Assembly: GCF_026798195.1 (NCBI RefSeq)
Contig: NZ_JAPQEZ010000003.1
Location: forward strand, 124,001 to 188,000
Length of the DNA stretch: 64,000 bases
Source of the DNA: Lentilactobacillus senioris
GTDB lineage: Bacteria > Bacillota > Bacilli > Lactobacillales > Lactobacillaceae
Reading direction: 5' to 3'
The notes below the pieces were generated by a model. The model saw only the letters and a program-made list of their open reading frames with translations. It did not search any database and was not told where the DNA came from. A program made the position numbers and the translations under genes. Positions 36,538 to 45,315 of this stretch are shown here, piece after piece (positions within the stretch are counted from its first letter, which is position 1; each line of letters starts with the position of its first letter).

Positions 36538-37947
36538 CTAGAGAATGTAACGAGAAAGATCTTTGTTTTGGGCCAACTGGCCAACTTTATCGTCAACGTA
36601 TTTTTCAGTAATGGTAATTTCGCCCATTTGCATATCAGGACCTTCGTATAAGATGTCTTCCAATAGCTTTTCTAAAATGGTGTGCAACCGGCGAGCACCA
36701 ATATTATCAGTATTATGATTAACATCGGTAGCAATCTCAGCGATTTTATTAATGGCTTCAATTGTAAATGTAACCTTGATGTTATCCGTTCCGATTAAAG
36801 CAATATATTGTTTAACCAATGCGTTGTTAGGCTCGGTCAAAATTCTAACAAAGTCTTCCTTAGTTAAATCGTTTAATTCCACTCGAATGGGAAAACGACC
36901 TTGCAATTCAGGAATCAGATCACTAGGCTTGCTCTCAGCAAACGCTCCCGAAGCAATAAACAAGATGTGGTCGGTGTTGACAGTTCCATACTTAGTATTG
37001 ATTTGAGAACCCTCCACGATTGGCAAAATATCACGTTGAACCCCTTCACGCGAAACTTCACCTCGAGATTGAGAAGAACCACCGGTAATTTTATCAATTT
37101 CATCGATAAAAATAATTCCGGCGTTTTGAGCATTTTCAATTGCATCATGGTATAAGTCGGCACTATTAACTAAAGTTTCAGCTGCTTGCCGAGTTAAAAT
37201 TTCACGCGCTTCAGCAACACTAACTGTTCTGGTGATCATTTTTTTAGGCATAATGCCAGCTAATGAATCATTGAGATCAATTCCCATTTGATTAAGCATG
37301 TTGTTATTGCCAACGTTAGATTGACTAGGATCTGGCACTTCGATTTCGACCATTTCGTTTTCCAGTAAACCAGCTCTTAACTTATCAGAAGTAGAAAGGC
37401 GTTTTTCGCGAATATCATCAGTTAATTCTTCTTGTTGCGCTGCATTCAGATCAGGCGTTTCTCCCTTTTGCATTGCAGAAAACATGTTCATGATATTTTG
37501 CATATCATTTTGATTGTTTTCCTTTTTCTTAGCGGGTACCAATAGCTTCAAGAGTTCATTATTAGCCTGCTTAACGGCATCAGCATTAACACGCTTGTAG
37601 GCCGCTTGTTTTTCTAATTGAACGGCATTTTCAACTAAATCCCGAACCATAGACTCAACATCACCACCAACGTAACCTACTTCAGTAAATTTAGTGGCTT
37701 CTACTTTGACAAATGGCGCGTTAACGATTTTAGCTAACCGTCTAGCAATTTCCGTTTTCCCTACCCCGGTAGGTCCAATCATTAATAGGTTTTTAGGAGA
37801 AATTTCTTCTTGCATTTGAGGACTTAATTGCATTCGGCGGTATCGATTCCGTAAAGCCACCGCTACCGCTTTTTTAGCATCATTTTGACCGACAATGTAT
37901 TGGTCTAAAACATCAACGATTTGTTTAGGGGTTTGTACATTTTCCAA
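36538..37947 (-). CDS. hslU: HslU (ClpY) protease ATPase subunit
   Basis: AAA+ unfoldase of the HslUV protease, 469 aa: Walker A GPTGVGKT at residues 58-65, an inserted I domain (about 110-240), Walker B IIFIDEID, sensor GRFPIRVEL and the C-terminal RYIL tail that docks in HslV. The start is TTG at 37947-37945, eight bases after AGGAGG; no in-frame ATG fits. Downstream of hslV by 12 bases. Confidence 0.96.
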   Translation of the reverse strand: MENVQTPKQIVDVLDQYIVGQNDAKKAVAVALRNRYRRMQLSPQMQEEISPKNLLMIGPTGVGKTEIARRLAKIVNAPFVKVEATKFTEVGYVGGDVESMVRDLVENAVQLEKQAAYKRVNADAVKQANNELLKLLVPAKKKENNQNDMQNIMNMFSAMQKGETPDLNAAQQEELTDDIREKRLSTSDKLRAGLLENEMVEIEVPDPSQSNVGNNNMLNQMGIDLNDSLAGIMPKKMITRTVSVAEAREILTRQAAETLVNSADLYHDAIENAQNAGIIFIDEIDKITGGSSQSRGEVSREGVQRDILPIVEGSQINTKYGTVNTDHILFIASGAFAESKPSDLIPELQGRFPIRVELNDLTKEDFVRILTEPNNALVKQYIALIGTDNIKVTFTIEAINKIAEIATDVNHNTDNIGARRLHTILEKLLEDILYEGPDMQMGEITITEKYVDDKVGQLAQNKDLSRYIL

Positions 37948-37959
37948 CTCTACTACCTC

Positions 37960-38502
37960 CTATAATTCTTCTGAAATTACGTTTTGATTGGTAAAGATAT
38001 CGATACTACCAGCAATATGGATAGCTGCTTCAGCGATTTCTCTAGCGGACATATCAGTAGCGTGGTGCTTCATAGCTGTAGCCGCAGCTAAAGCAAAATT
38101 ACCACCAGAACCAATTGCCAAAATATCATCATCTGGTTCAATCACTTCACCAGAACCAGATACTAACAATAGATCCTTATCATTCATAACGATTAAGAGG
38201 GCTTCCAATTTTTGAAGAGCTTGATCTGAACGCCATTCTTGAGCCAATTCCACGGCAGCTCGCTTTAAATCGCCGTCGTATTGGTTTAATTTCTTTTCAA
38301 ACCGTTCCTCTAAGTTAAAAGCATCGGCAACGCTGCCGGCAAAACCGACTACCACTCTATCATTATAAATTTTACGAACTTTATGAGCCGTTCCTTTCAT
38401 GATAACTTTTTCACCCATCGTAACTTGACCATCTCCGGCCATAGCTAAGTGACCGCCATGACGAACGGCACAGATAGTGGTTGCTTCAAATTTAATTGGC
38501 AT
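37960..38502 (-). CDS. hslV: HslV (ClpQ) proteolytic subunit
   Basis: N-terminal-nucleophile peptidase of HslUV, 180 aa. The region [12 protein letters not shown] carries the catalytic Thr (T8 or T9, exposed after processing) and [11 protein letters not shown] the conserved GDGQVT. As in Bacillus ClpQ the encoded protein has a short leader before the active residue, so the mature N-terminus needs direct determination. Between xerC and hslU. Confidence 0.95.
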   Translation of the reverse strand: MPIKFEATTICAVRHGGHLAMAGDGQVTMGEKVIMKGTAHKVRKIYNDRVVVGFAGSVADAFNLEERFEKKLNQYDGDLKRAAVELAQEWRSDQALQKLEALLIVMNDKDLLLVSGSGEVIEPDDDILAIGSGGNFALAAATAMKHHATDMSAREIAEAAIHIAGSIDIFTNQNVISEEL

Positions 38503-38516
38503 GGATAATTCTCCCT

Positions 38517-39443
38517 TTATTTTTTAGTTTGAGTGCGGGGAAAAAACGAATTATAATCCCGCAGTAGGTGTTCTTTAGTAATATGAGTGTATAGTTGCGT
38601 AGAAGATAAGCTACTATGGCCTAACAGCTCTTGAACGGTCCGTAGATCCGCCCCGTTATTTAATAAGTCCGTAGCATACGTATGCCGTAACATATGGGGA
38701 TGAATGGAAGTAGTTAGGGAACTACGTTTGACGATTTGATCTAACACGTATTCAATTCCGCGAGCCGTTAATGCCGTCCCGCGATGATTAATAAATACCG
38801 CTTGATGGTGCTGATCATTTTTAGTCATAACCGGCCGTCGGCTATCAGCATAGTAATTTTGCAGTGCTTCTTGAGCATACCTACCAAAGGGAACGTAACG
38901 TTGTTTGTTTCCCTTCCCTTGAATCAACATTACTTTTTGCTGTAAATCGACTGTTTGGGTGGTTAACCCCGCACATTCACTTACCCGAATTCCGGTCCCA
39001 TATAAAACTTCTAGCAGTGCTTGATCACGTAACCTCATTTGTGGATCTTTATTTAATTCCGCAGCCTGAAACAACTCCTGAAGTTCATTTTGGTAAAAGA
39101 ACCTTGGTAATTGATTATTATGCTTCTTTAACTGAACAAACTCAAACGGATTAATACTGATTTCTTCATTTTTTTCCAAAAAATTATAAAATGACCGCAT
39201 TGCGGATACTTTTTGTGAAATAGAGTTCCATGCATAATCCTTGTCATATAGATCACTCATGTAGGCCTCTACCGCTAATTGATCTACTTGAGTGAATTTA
39301 TATTCAGCGTCTTCAGAAATCACTAAAAACTGTTGAAATTCCTTCAATGCTTCCTGATAAGCCCTGATAGTATCAGCAGAATACTGTCGTTCACTTTTTA
39401 AATACTTTAAAAACCAATTTACTTGTTCTTCGTTTTTACTCAT
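38517..39443 (-). CDS. xerC: Tyrosine recombinase XerC (CodV)
   Basis: Site-specific recombinase that resolves chromosome dimers with a partner Xer protein. 308 aa: N-terminal SAM-like core-binding domain (about 1-90) and catalytic domain with GTGIRVSE (Arg), [10 protein letters not shown] (Lys), [10 protein letters not shown] (His, Arg) and [13 protein letters not shown] (His, Tyr nucleophile). First gene of xerC-hslV-hslU, equivalent to codV-clpQ-clpY of Bacillus; codY is not at the end of this operon. Confidence 0.94.
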   Translation of the reverse strand: MSKNEEQVNWFLKYLKSERQYSADTIRAYQEALKEFQQFLVISEDAEYKFTQVDQLAVEAYMSDLYDKDYAWNSISQKVSAMRSFYNFLEKNEEISINPFEFVQLKKHNNQLPRFFYQNELQELFQAAELNKDPQMRLRDQALLEVLYGTGIRVSECAGLTTQTVDLQQKVMLIQGKGNKQRYVPFGRYAQEALQNYYADSRRPVMTKNDQHHQAVFINHRGTALTARGIEYVLDQIVKRSSLTTSIHPHMLRHTYATDLLNNGADLRTVQELLGHSSLSSTQLYTHITKEHLLRDYNSFFPRTQTKK

Positions 39444-39472
39444 ACTTCTTCACCTAATTATTGGTAGATACG

Positions 39473-39508
39473 AAAAAAGGCTGACACCAAGCCAAGCTTG
39501 ATTCAACC
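39473..39508 (-). terminator. Intrinsic terminator after rplS
   Basis: On the minus strand GGTTGA..TCAGCC encloses CAAGC/GCTTG, followed by TTTTTT. It ends the rimM-trmD-rplS transcripts before xerC. Confidence 0.85.
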
Positions 39509-39523
39509 TTTAATTTCTTAGAA

Positions 39524-39883
39524 TTAACGTCCACGACGTGATTCTTTAATACGAGCAGCCTTACCTTGAAGAGCACGCAAGTAGTAAAGTTTAGCACGAC
39601 GAACACGACCATAACGAACAACTTCAATATGGTCAATACGTGGTGAGTTTACTGGGAAGATTCGTTCAACACCAACACCATTACTTACTTTACGAACAGT
39701 GTAAGTAGCTTGGATTCCGGCACCTTTACGCTTGATGACAACCCCTTCGAACAATTGGATCCGTTCGCGAGTACCTTCAACAACCTTTACATAAACCTTA
39801 ACAGTATCACCGGCCCGGAATTCAGGAATATCATTTCTGATTTGGGCTTGGTTAATCTGATCAATCAATTTGTTTTGACGCAT
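39524..39883 (-). CDS. rplS: 50S ribosomal protein L19
   Basis: Ribosomal protein L19, 119 aa, at the 30S-50S interface. [29 protein letters not shown] in outline and the C-terminal RRAKLYYLR are diagnostic. ATG 39883 follows AAGGAAG; an in-frame upstream ATG at 39907 lacks a site. It has its own promoter and a structured leader, so it can be expressed apart from trmD. Confidence 0.98.
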   Translation of the reverse strand: MRQNKLIDQINQAQIRNDIPEFRAGDTVKVYVKVVEGTRERIQLFEGVVIKRKGAGIQATYTVRKVSNGVGVERIFPVNSPRIDHIEVVRYGRVRRAKLYYLRALQGKAARIKESRRGR

Positions 39884-39955
39884 AGTATTTCTTCCTTTCA
39901 CTAACATTCATTATCGACTGGACAGCGGAATGTTGTTTTCGGCCTAAGCCAACTT
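39884..39955 (-). promoter_or_regulatory. Structured leader of rplS (L19 leader candidate)
   Basis: The 5' leader between the rplS promoter and start contains AACATTC and GAATGTT arms around CGCTGTCCAGTCGATAAT, and a GGCTTAGGCC palindrome upstream. L19 leaders are known before rplS in Firmicutes and are proposed to give autoregulation. I cannot confirm family membership by eye. Confidence 0.5.
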
Positions 39956-39957
39956 AA

Positions 39958-39987
39958 ATTTTAACACAATTTTTCAATTACTGTAAA
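39958..39987 (-). promoter_or_regulatory. Promoter of rplS
   Basis: Minus strand TTTACA (39987-39982), 18-base spacer, TAAAAT (39963-39958), right after the trmD stop. Confidence 0.6.
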
Positions 39988-39988
39988 G

Positions 39989-40750
39989 TTATTTTTCTTG
40001 ACGCTGTTCTTCTTCCTCACGCACTTCTCTTAAGAGCCGTTTTTGCAGATTAGTTAATCTAGAATGGTCAATCAAGTCTGGACGGCGTAAATAAGTTCGA
40101 CGTAGGGATTCTTTTTGATTCCATTCGGCAATTTTTTTATGGTCTCCGCTAATTAAAACGTCAGGCACCCGCATACCACGAAAATCAGCGGGGCGAGTGT
40201 ATTGGGGACCTTCTAATAACCCAGTAGAAAACGAATCGTCAACACTAGATTCACCATTGCCCAAAGTTCCTGGTAACAGTCTAGAAACTGCATCAATCAT
40301 AACCATTGCTGGAAGTTCGCCCCCTGTTAAAATGAAATCACCAATGGAATATTCATCAGTAACAATTGAACGAATCCGTTCATCATAGCCCTCATAATGG
40401 CCACAAATAAACGTTAGATGCTCTTCTGTAGCCAATTCTTCAGCTACTTGTTGATTAAAGGTCTTACCAGCCGGATCAACTAAAATGACTCTTCCCTTAG
40501 CGATTCCTTGGGCTTGATTTTTAACAGCTAAGTCTTCATAGGCATCGATAATGGGTTGCGCTTGTAAAAGCATACCAACACCACCCCCAAACGGATAATC
40601 ATCTACATGACGATGTTTGTCGGTGGTGTACTGGCGAAAATCCGTTACTTCGATATCTAAGATTTGATTTTCAACGGCTTTACCAATAATGGATTCCTGC
40701 ATTGGGCCGGTAAACATATCCGGAAACAGACTTAAAACATCGATTTTCAC
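39989..40750 (-). CDS. trmD: tRNA (guanine37-N1)-methyltransferase
   Basis: Knotted SPOUT methyltransferase making m1G37 in tRNA, needed against frameshifting. The 253-aa protein has [20 protein letters not shown], the SAM trefoil knot [11 protein letters not shown] and [11 protein letters not shown], and the catalytic-side SSVDDSF. The start is GTG at 40750, whose G is shared with the rimM stop (TAGTG), giving tight translational coupling. Confidence 0.97.
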   Translation of the reverse strand: MKIDVLSLFPDMFTGPMQESIIGKAVENQILDIEVTDFRQYTTDKHRHVDDYPFGGGVGMLLQAQPIIDAYEDLAVKNQAQGIAKGRVILVDPAGKTFNQQVAEELATEEHLTFICGHYEGYDERIRSIVTDEYSIGDFILTGGELPAMVMIDAVSRLLPGTLGNGESSVDDSFSTGLLEGPQYTRPADFRGMRVPDVLISGDHKKIAEWNQKESLRRTYLRRPDLIDHSRLTNLQKRLLREVREEEEQRQEK

Positions 40751-41268
40751 TAGTCTAAGCCCTCCATTAATTCTACAGTCACTAAATGATTAGCCAGATC
40801 TACTTTTTTGATCACCTGATCAATTTTAGGGAGTAATAAATCACTTTGTCCAGGTCGATTAACTACCCAAACGTCATTTGCACCGGGAGCTAAAATTTCT
40901 TTAATGGCTCCCAACTCTTCACCATCCACCGTAACAACGTCTAAACCAATAATATCGTGGTAGTAGTATTCTCCTTCCTCCAGATCATCATTTGCTAACG
41001 CCGTTTCGTCAACGAACAAATCAGATGGCTTTAAGAATTCTACATCATTAATATTAGGATGATCCACAAAGTGAAGAATAATAAAGTTTTTATGCTTGCG
41101 AACTCCGTCGATAGTTAGTGAATGCATGGAGTTGTCTTTAGCTAATTTAGCGTAGACGGTATTGCCTTTTTTAAACCGTTCTGCTTCAAAATCCGTAATT
41201 GAAACTACCCGAACTTCTCCACGAATGCCTTGAGTATTAACAATTTTGCCAATTTTGTAGTATTCCAT
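40750..41268 (-). CDS. rimM: Ribosome maturation factor RimM
   Basis: Assists 30S head assembly by binding S19. The 172-aa protein has the N-terminal [19 protein letters not shown] and a PRC-barrel with [12 protein letters not shown] and [11 protein letters not shown] 41268, after GGAGGACAAA, is preferred to a TTG inside the ribosome binding site. Overlaps trmD by one base. Confidence 0.95.
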   Translation of the reverse strand: MEYYKIGKIVNTQGIRGEVRVVSITDFEAERFKKGNTVYAKLAKDNSMHSLTIDGVRKHKNFIILHFVDHPNINDVEFLKPSDLFVDETALANDDLEEGEYYYHDIIGLDVVTVDGEELGAIKEILAPGANDVWVVNRPGQSDLLLPKIDQVIKKVDLANHLVTVELMEGLD

Positions 41269-41296
41269 TTTGTCCTCCAAATTAAAAAGAGATAAG

Positions 41297-41336
41297 AAAA
41301 AAGGTTCTAAATAAAACCACCGTTTTATCTAAAACC
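41297..41336 (-). terminator. Strong hairpin terminator between khpA and rimM
   Basis: On the minus strand GGTTTTAGATAAAAC pairs along all 15 positions (two G-U) with GTTTTATTTAGAACC across GGTG, followed by six T's. It begins at the base after the khpA stop codon and precedes rimM, so rpsP-khpA transcripts are at least partly stopped before rimM-trmD. Confidence 0.85.
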
Positions 41337-41585
41337 CTATCCCTTATCTTCATCAATAACTAAACGCACTAATTTGCCGCCATTAGTTGGTATGCTGTAC
41401 AAAATAGTCCGGATAGTTTGGATCACATGGCCTTGTTGCCCGATAATTCTACCAATATCATTTTCATTTAACTGAAGATGATATTCGTTAAATCGGTCGG
41501 TTGTTTTAGCAACAACTGCGATTTCTTCAGGGAACTCAACAAGTGGCGTAATAATTGTTTTAATTAAGTTATCAATGCCTACCAT
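41337..41585 (-). CDS. khpA: KhpA, KH-domain RNA-binding protein
   Basis: Small KH protein (82 aa) that acts with KhpB/EloR in RNA binding and control of cell elongation and division in Gram-positives. The GxxG loop lies in GRIIGQQGHVIQTIRTI (about residues 46-62); LVEFPEEIAVV is typical of the N-terminal part. Located between rpsP and rimM, its conserved place. Confidence 0.93.
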   Translation of the reverse strand: MVGIDNLIKTIITPLVEFPEEIAVVAKTTDRFNEYHLQLNENDIGRIIGQQGHVIQTIRTILYSIPTNGGKLVRLVIDEDKG

Positions 41586-41601
41586 GATATCACTTCACTT
41601 T

Positions 41602-41877
41602 TTACTTTTTAGCGTACTTAGCTTCGTGATACTTTTGCATAATGCCTGCATCTGAAAGTAAGTTACGAACTGTATCAGATGGTTGAGCACCATTGTTTAA
41701 CCAGTTAAGGATTTCTTCTTCCTTAAGAGTAACTTGTGCTGGTTCTGTTAGTGGGTTGTAAGTTCCAACGTTTTCGATGAAACGACCGTCACGAGGACTT
41801 CTTGAGTCAGCTACGACAACACGGTAAAATGGACGCTTCTTTGAACCCATCCGCTTAAGACGAATTTTAACTGCCAT
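41602..41877 (-). CDS. rpsP: 30S ribosomal protein S16
   Basis: Ribosomal protein S16, 91 aa: [31 protein letters not shown] in outline is the family signature at the N-terminus. An AGGAGG site precedes the ATG. First gene of rpsP-khpA with its own consensus promoter in the gap after ffh. Confidence 0.98.
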   Translation of the reverse strand: MAVKIRLKRMGSKKRPFYRVVVADSRSPRDGRFIENVGTYNPLTEPAQVTLKEEEILNWLNNGAQPSDTVRNLLSDAGIMQKYHEAKYAKK

Positions 41878-41912
41878 GTGTAAAACACCTCCTGTAATTT
41901 CTTAACGTTAAT

Positions 41913-41941
41913 AATATACCAGTAATTTAGATGGTTGTAAA
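41913..41941 (-). promoter_or_regulatory. Promoter of rpsP
   Basis: Minus strand TTTACA (41941-41936), 17 bases, TATATT (41918-41913), 36 bases before the rpsP start. Confidence 0.75.
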
Positions 41942-41973
41942 GGTTTTTTTCTTTACACCGTTAAAAGCTGATT

Positions 41974-43413
41974 TTATCGTTTTTTGCGCTTGTTTTTAGC
42001 CCGTTTCTTTTGGTTTTTCTTCATTTTGCGACCAATTTGCTTCATAGCTAACTTAGATAAGGCTCCGCCACCCATACCAGTAGCCTTCATCATGTTTTCC
42101 ATTTCGCTCATGTTTCCGTTAGACATCTTATTCATCATTGTTTTCATTTGGTTAAATTGCTTAATCATGCGATTAACCTCTTGAATTGGTCGGCCTGAGC
42201 CACGAGAGATTCGTCGCCGCCGAGATGGGTTAATTACATCCGGTTCCGTTCTTTCTTGTTCGGTCATGGAGTAGATAATGGCCTTAATATGTTCCATATC
42301 CTTAGGATCCATATTAACGTTAGCTAGAGCTGGATTATTAGCCATTCCAGGGATCATCTTCATTAATTCATCCAGAGGTCCCATTTTTTGAATCTGAGCC
42401 AGTTGATCTAAAAAGTCGTTAAAATCAAAAGAATTTTCTTTAATTTTAGCAGATAATTCTGCGGCTTGCTTTTCATCGTATTCTTGTTGGGTTTTTTCAA
42501 TCAACGACAACATATCGCCCATACCCAAAATTCGAGAAGCCATTCGGTCAGGGTAGAAAATATCTAAATCAGACATTTTTTCGCCTTGTCCGACGAACTT
42601 AATTGGCTTGTCAGTAACGGCTCTAATGGAAAGAGCAGCCCCACCACGGGTATCGCCATCTAATTTGGTTAAGACTACCCCAGTGATGCCTAAAGCGTCG
42701 TTAAACCCTTCAGCAGTAGCCACAGCATTTTGACCGGTCATAGCATCTACAACTAACAAAATTTCATCAGGGTTAATTTCAGATTTGATGTTTTTTAATT
42801 CATCCATCAAATCAGTATCAATTTGCAACCGGCCGGCGGTATCAATAATGACATAATCATTATGATCTGCTTGTGCCTTAGCCAAACCTTGTTTAGCAAT
42901 TTCTACTGGATCAGTATCAGTACCCATTTGAAAGACGGGAACGTCGATTTGCTTACCAACCGTTTCTAATTGTTCAATTGCCGCTGGACGGTAAACGTCA
43001 TCTGCTACTAGCAATGGTCTAGCATTTTCTTCTTTTTTCAGTTTAAGGGCAATCTTACCTGCAGTGGTAGTTTTACCAGCCCCTTGAAGCCCAACCATCA
43101 TAATTACAGTTGGAATTTTAGGAGACTTATTCAGCGGAACTGCTGATTCTCCCATCATTTGCGTTAATTCTTCATTAACAATTTTAACAATTTGTTGAGA
43201 AGGATTTAAGCCTTCTAACACCTTAGCGCCTTTTGCTCGTTCTTCAACGGTTTTAACAAATTTTCGAACCACAGTAAAGTTAACGTCGGCTTCTAGTAAC
43301 GCCAAACGAATTTCACGCATTGTAGCTCTTAAATCAGATTCGGAAACTTTTCCTTTACCGCGCAAGTTGCGCATTGCATTTTGTAATCGTTCTGTTAAGC
43401 CTTCAAAGGCCAT
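41974..43413 (-). CDS. ffh: Signal recognition particle protein Ffh
   Basis: GTPase of the bacterial SRP that binds signal sequences and SRP RNA. 479 aa: N domain (about 1-90), G domain with GLQGAGKTTT, DTAGRLQ and TKLDG, then a methionine-rich M domain with SRRRRISRGSGRP and MKTMMNKMSNGNM. The lysine-rich C-terminal tail is usual. Works with FtsY, encoded two genes upstream, and with YlxM. Confidence 0.97.
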   Translation of the reverse strand: MAFEGLTERLQNAMRNLRGKGKVSESDLRATMREIRLALLEADVNFTVVRKFVKTVEERAKGAKVLEGLNPSQQIVKIVNEELTQMMGESAVPLNKSPKIPTVIMMVGLQGAGKTTTAGKIALKLKKEENARPLLVADDVYRPAAIEQLETVGKQIDVPVFQMGTDTDPVEIAKQGLAKAQADHNDYVIIDTAGRLQIDTDLMDELKNIKSEINPDEILLVVDAMTGQNAVATAEGFNDALGITGVVLTKLDGDTRGGAALSIRAVTDKPIKFVGQGEKMSDLDIFYPDRMASRILGMGDMLSLIEKTQQEYDEKQAAELSAKIKENSFDFNDFLDQLAQIQKMGPLDELMKMIPGMANNPALANVNMDPKDMEHIKAIIYSMTEQERTEPDVINPSRRRRISRGSGRPIQEVNRMIKQFNQMKTMMNKMSNGNMSEMENMMKATGMGGGALSKLAMKQIGRKMKKNQKKRAKNKRKKR

Positions 43414-43428
43414 ATCCAGTCACCACTT

Positions 43429-43770
43429 TCACTCTTCTTCAGTTATTTCTAAACTATCAATGAGTTCACTTAATTGTGAATCATCGGGATAGTGTTCTTG
43501 CGCATATTGTTTAATTTGATCTAATTTTTGGTTGCGTTGTTTAAAACTTTGATATAATCTCAGCTTAGTTTCGTACTGCTGTAAGATTTTTTCAGATCGT
43601 CTGATGTTGTCATACACAGCTTGCCGACTAATATCAAATTCGGCAGCAATTTCACCTAGGGAATAATCATCTACGTAATAACGTTCTAAATAGTTAACCT
43701 GTTTAGTAGTTAGTAGCGGTGAATAAAACTCAAATAAAGAATTAATGTAGTTATTTTTTTCTAGTTCCAT
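43429..43770 (-). CDS. ylxM: YlxM-family SRP accessory protein
   Basis: Helix-turn-helix protein of 113 aa; streptococcal YlxM binds SRP RNA and helps Ffh and FtsY. The segment [23 protein letters not shown] (about residues 37-59) is the recognisable motif. It lies between ftsY and ffh, 15 bases from ffh, as in related genomes. An AGGAGG site precedes the ATG. Confidence 0.92.
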   Translation of the reverse strand: MELEKNNYINSLFEFYSPLLTTKQVNYLERYYVDDYSLGEIAAEFDISRQAVYDNIRRSEKILQQYETKLRLYQSFKQRNQKLDQIKQYAQEHYPDDSQLSELIDSLEITEEE

Positions 43771-43830
43771 CTGGTTCCTCCTTGGGTTATCACCGCCATT
43801 AAGCCTATCTATTTTTACTCAATTAGTCAA

Positions 43831-45315
43831 TTACGAAATTAATCCCTTAAATAAGCCATAGACAAATTCATTAGCATCAAAGACCTGTAAGTCCGTCACT
43901 TTTTCGCCCAATCCTACGTATTTAACTGGCAAATGAAGTTCGTTGCGAATAGCAAACACAATTCCACCTTTAGCCGTTCCGTCTAACTTAGTTAATACAA
44001 TTCCGGAAACATCAGTGGTATCTTTGAACATCTTAGCCTGGTTTAACGCATTTTGCCCAGTGGTACCATCAAGCACCAATAAGGTTTCATGAGGAGCATC
44101 CGGAATTTCACGAGTGATGACTTTTTTCATTTTAGCTAACTCATTCATCAAATTAACTTTATTTTGTAATCGGCCAGCAGTATCCACCATCAAAATATCA
44201 TAATTTTCTGCTTTAGCCTTCTTTACGGCATCATAGACTACCGCTGCAGGATCGCCTTGCTCTTTGCCCTTAACGATATCTACACCGTCACGTTCGGCCC
44301 AAACGTTTAATTGAGCAATGGCCCCGGCTCTAAATGTATCTGCAGCAGCCAAAAGAACTTTTCGGCCTTGGTCCTTATACATCTGCGCCATTTTACCAAT
44401 GGTAGTAGTTTTACCTACTCCATTAACCCCTACAAAGAGAATTACTGTAGGTCCTTGATCAGCAAAATTAATTTCAATGCTTTCATTATCACCAGCAGCA
44501 TCGTAAATATCGATCATTTTTTTGATTACAACGTTTTGAACTTCTTTGGTCTTTTTAACGTTTTTGAGCTTAACTTCATCACGAAGTTCATCTGTAATCT
44601 GCATAGCAGTTTCAAAACCGACATCAGACTCAATTAACATATCTTCTAGATTAGTAAAGAAAGATTCATCAACACTTCTGAAATTAGCAAATAAAGCATT
44701 CAATTTTTGTCCAAAGGTAGATCGAGAACGGGCCAATCCCCGTTCGTAAATATCATCATCATTTTTAACTGCTGGTGTCTCTGATGCTGTTGATTCTTCA
44801 ACTGATTTAGGAGCTTCAGGTTCTTTAGTTTTATCTCCTACAGTTTCTGAACCTTCAGCCTCCACTGCCTCGGAATCTTCAACAGGTAATTGGACTTCTG
44901 CCTCTGAAGCAACGTTAGTGATGGCTTGTGAACCGTCATCTTCTTTTACTTCCGAAACGGTCTCTTCTGCTTGATTGCTCGTTTGAGAATCAACAGTTAA
45001 CGATTTGGGAACTAGTTTTGCTTCAGAGTTTGCTTCAGTTGATTCGACAACTGTTTGAGATGTAGGTTCTTGTGAATTTACGTCTTCAGCAGCTTTTTCG
45101 CTGGCAACTTCTGACTTTTTAGTCTCAGAAGTCGATTCAGCCTCAGTGGCTTGGCTTGTATCCTCTGAAGTAACTTTAGAAGCTTCACTTGTAGATGTAG
45201 ATTCACTACTTAAAACTTCACTATCATCAACATTATCCACCTCAACTTCAGGTTTTTCAGCTGGTTTTTCCTGTTCTTTTTTATTACGTCGCTTAAAAAT
45301 ATCAAATAATCCCAT
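43831..45315 (-). CDS. ftsY: SRP receptor FtsY with long acidic N-terminus
   Basis: Membrane-associated GTPase that receives SRP-ribosome complexes. 494 aa; the NG domain occupies about residues 195-494 with GVNGVGKTTTIGK, DTAGRLQ and TKLDGTAKGG. The first about 185 residues are rich in Glu, Ser, Thr and Val after a basic [15 protein letters not shown], a low-complexity A domain used for membrane contact and variable between species. The ATG overlaps the smc stop by one base. Confidence 0.96.
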   Translation of the reverse strand: MGLFDIFKRRNKKEQEKPAEKPEVEVDNVDDSEVLSSESTSTSEASKVTSEDTSQATEAESTSETKKSEVASEKAAEDVNSQEPTSQTVVESTEANSEAKLVPKSLTVDSQTSNQAEETVSEVKEDDGSQAITNVASEAEVQLPVEDSEAVEAEGSETVGDKTKEPEAPKSVEESTASETPAVKNDDDIYERGLARSRSTFGQKLNALFANFRSVDESFFTNLEDMLIESDVGFETAMQITDELRDEVKLKNVKKTKEVQNVVIKKMIDIYDAAGDNESIEINFADQGPTVILFVGVNGVGKTTTIGKMAQMYKDQGRKVLLAAADTFRAGAIAQLNVWAERDGVDIVKGKEQGDPAAVVYDAVKKAKAENYDILMVDTAGRLQNKVNLMNELAKMKKVITREIPDAPHETLLVLDGTTGQNALNQAKMFKDTTDVSGIVLTKLDGTAKGGIVFAIRNELHLPVKYVGLGEKVTDLQVFDANEFVYGLFKGLIS

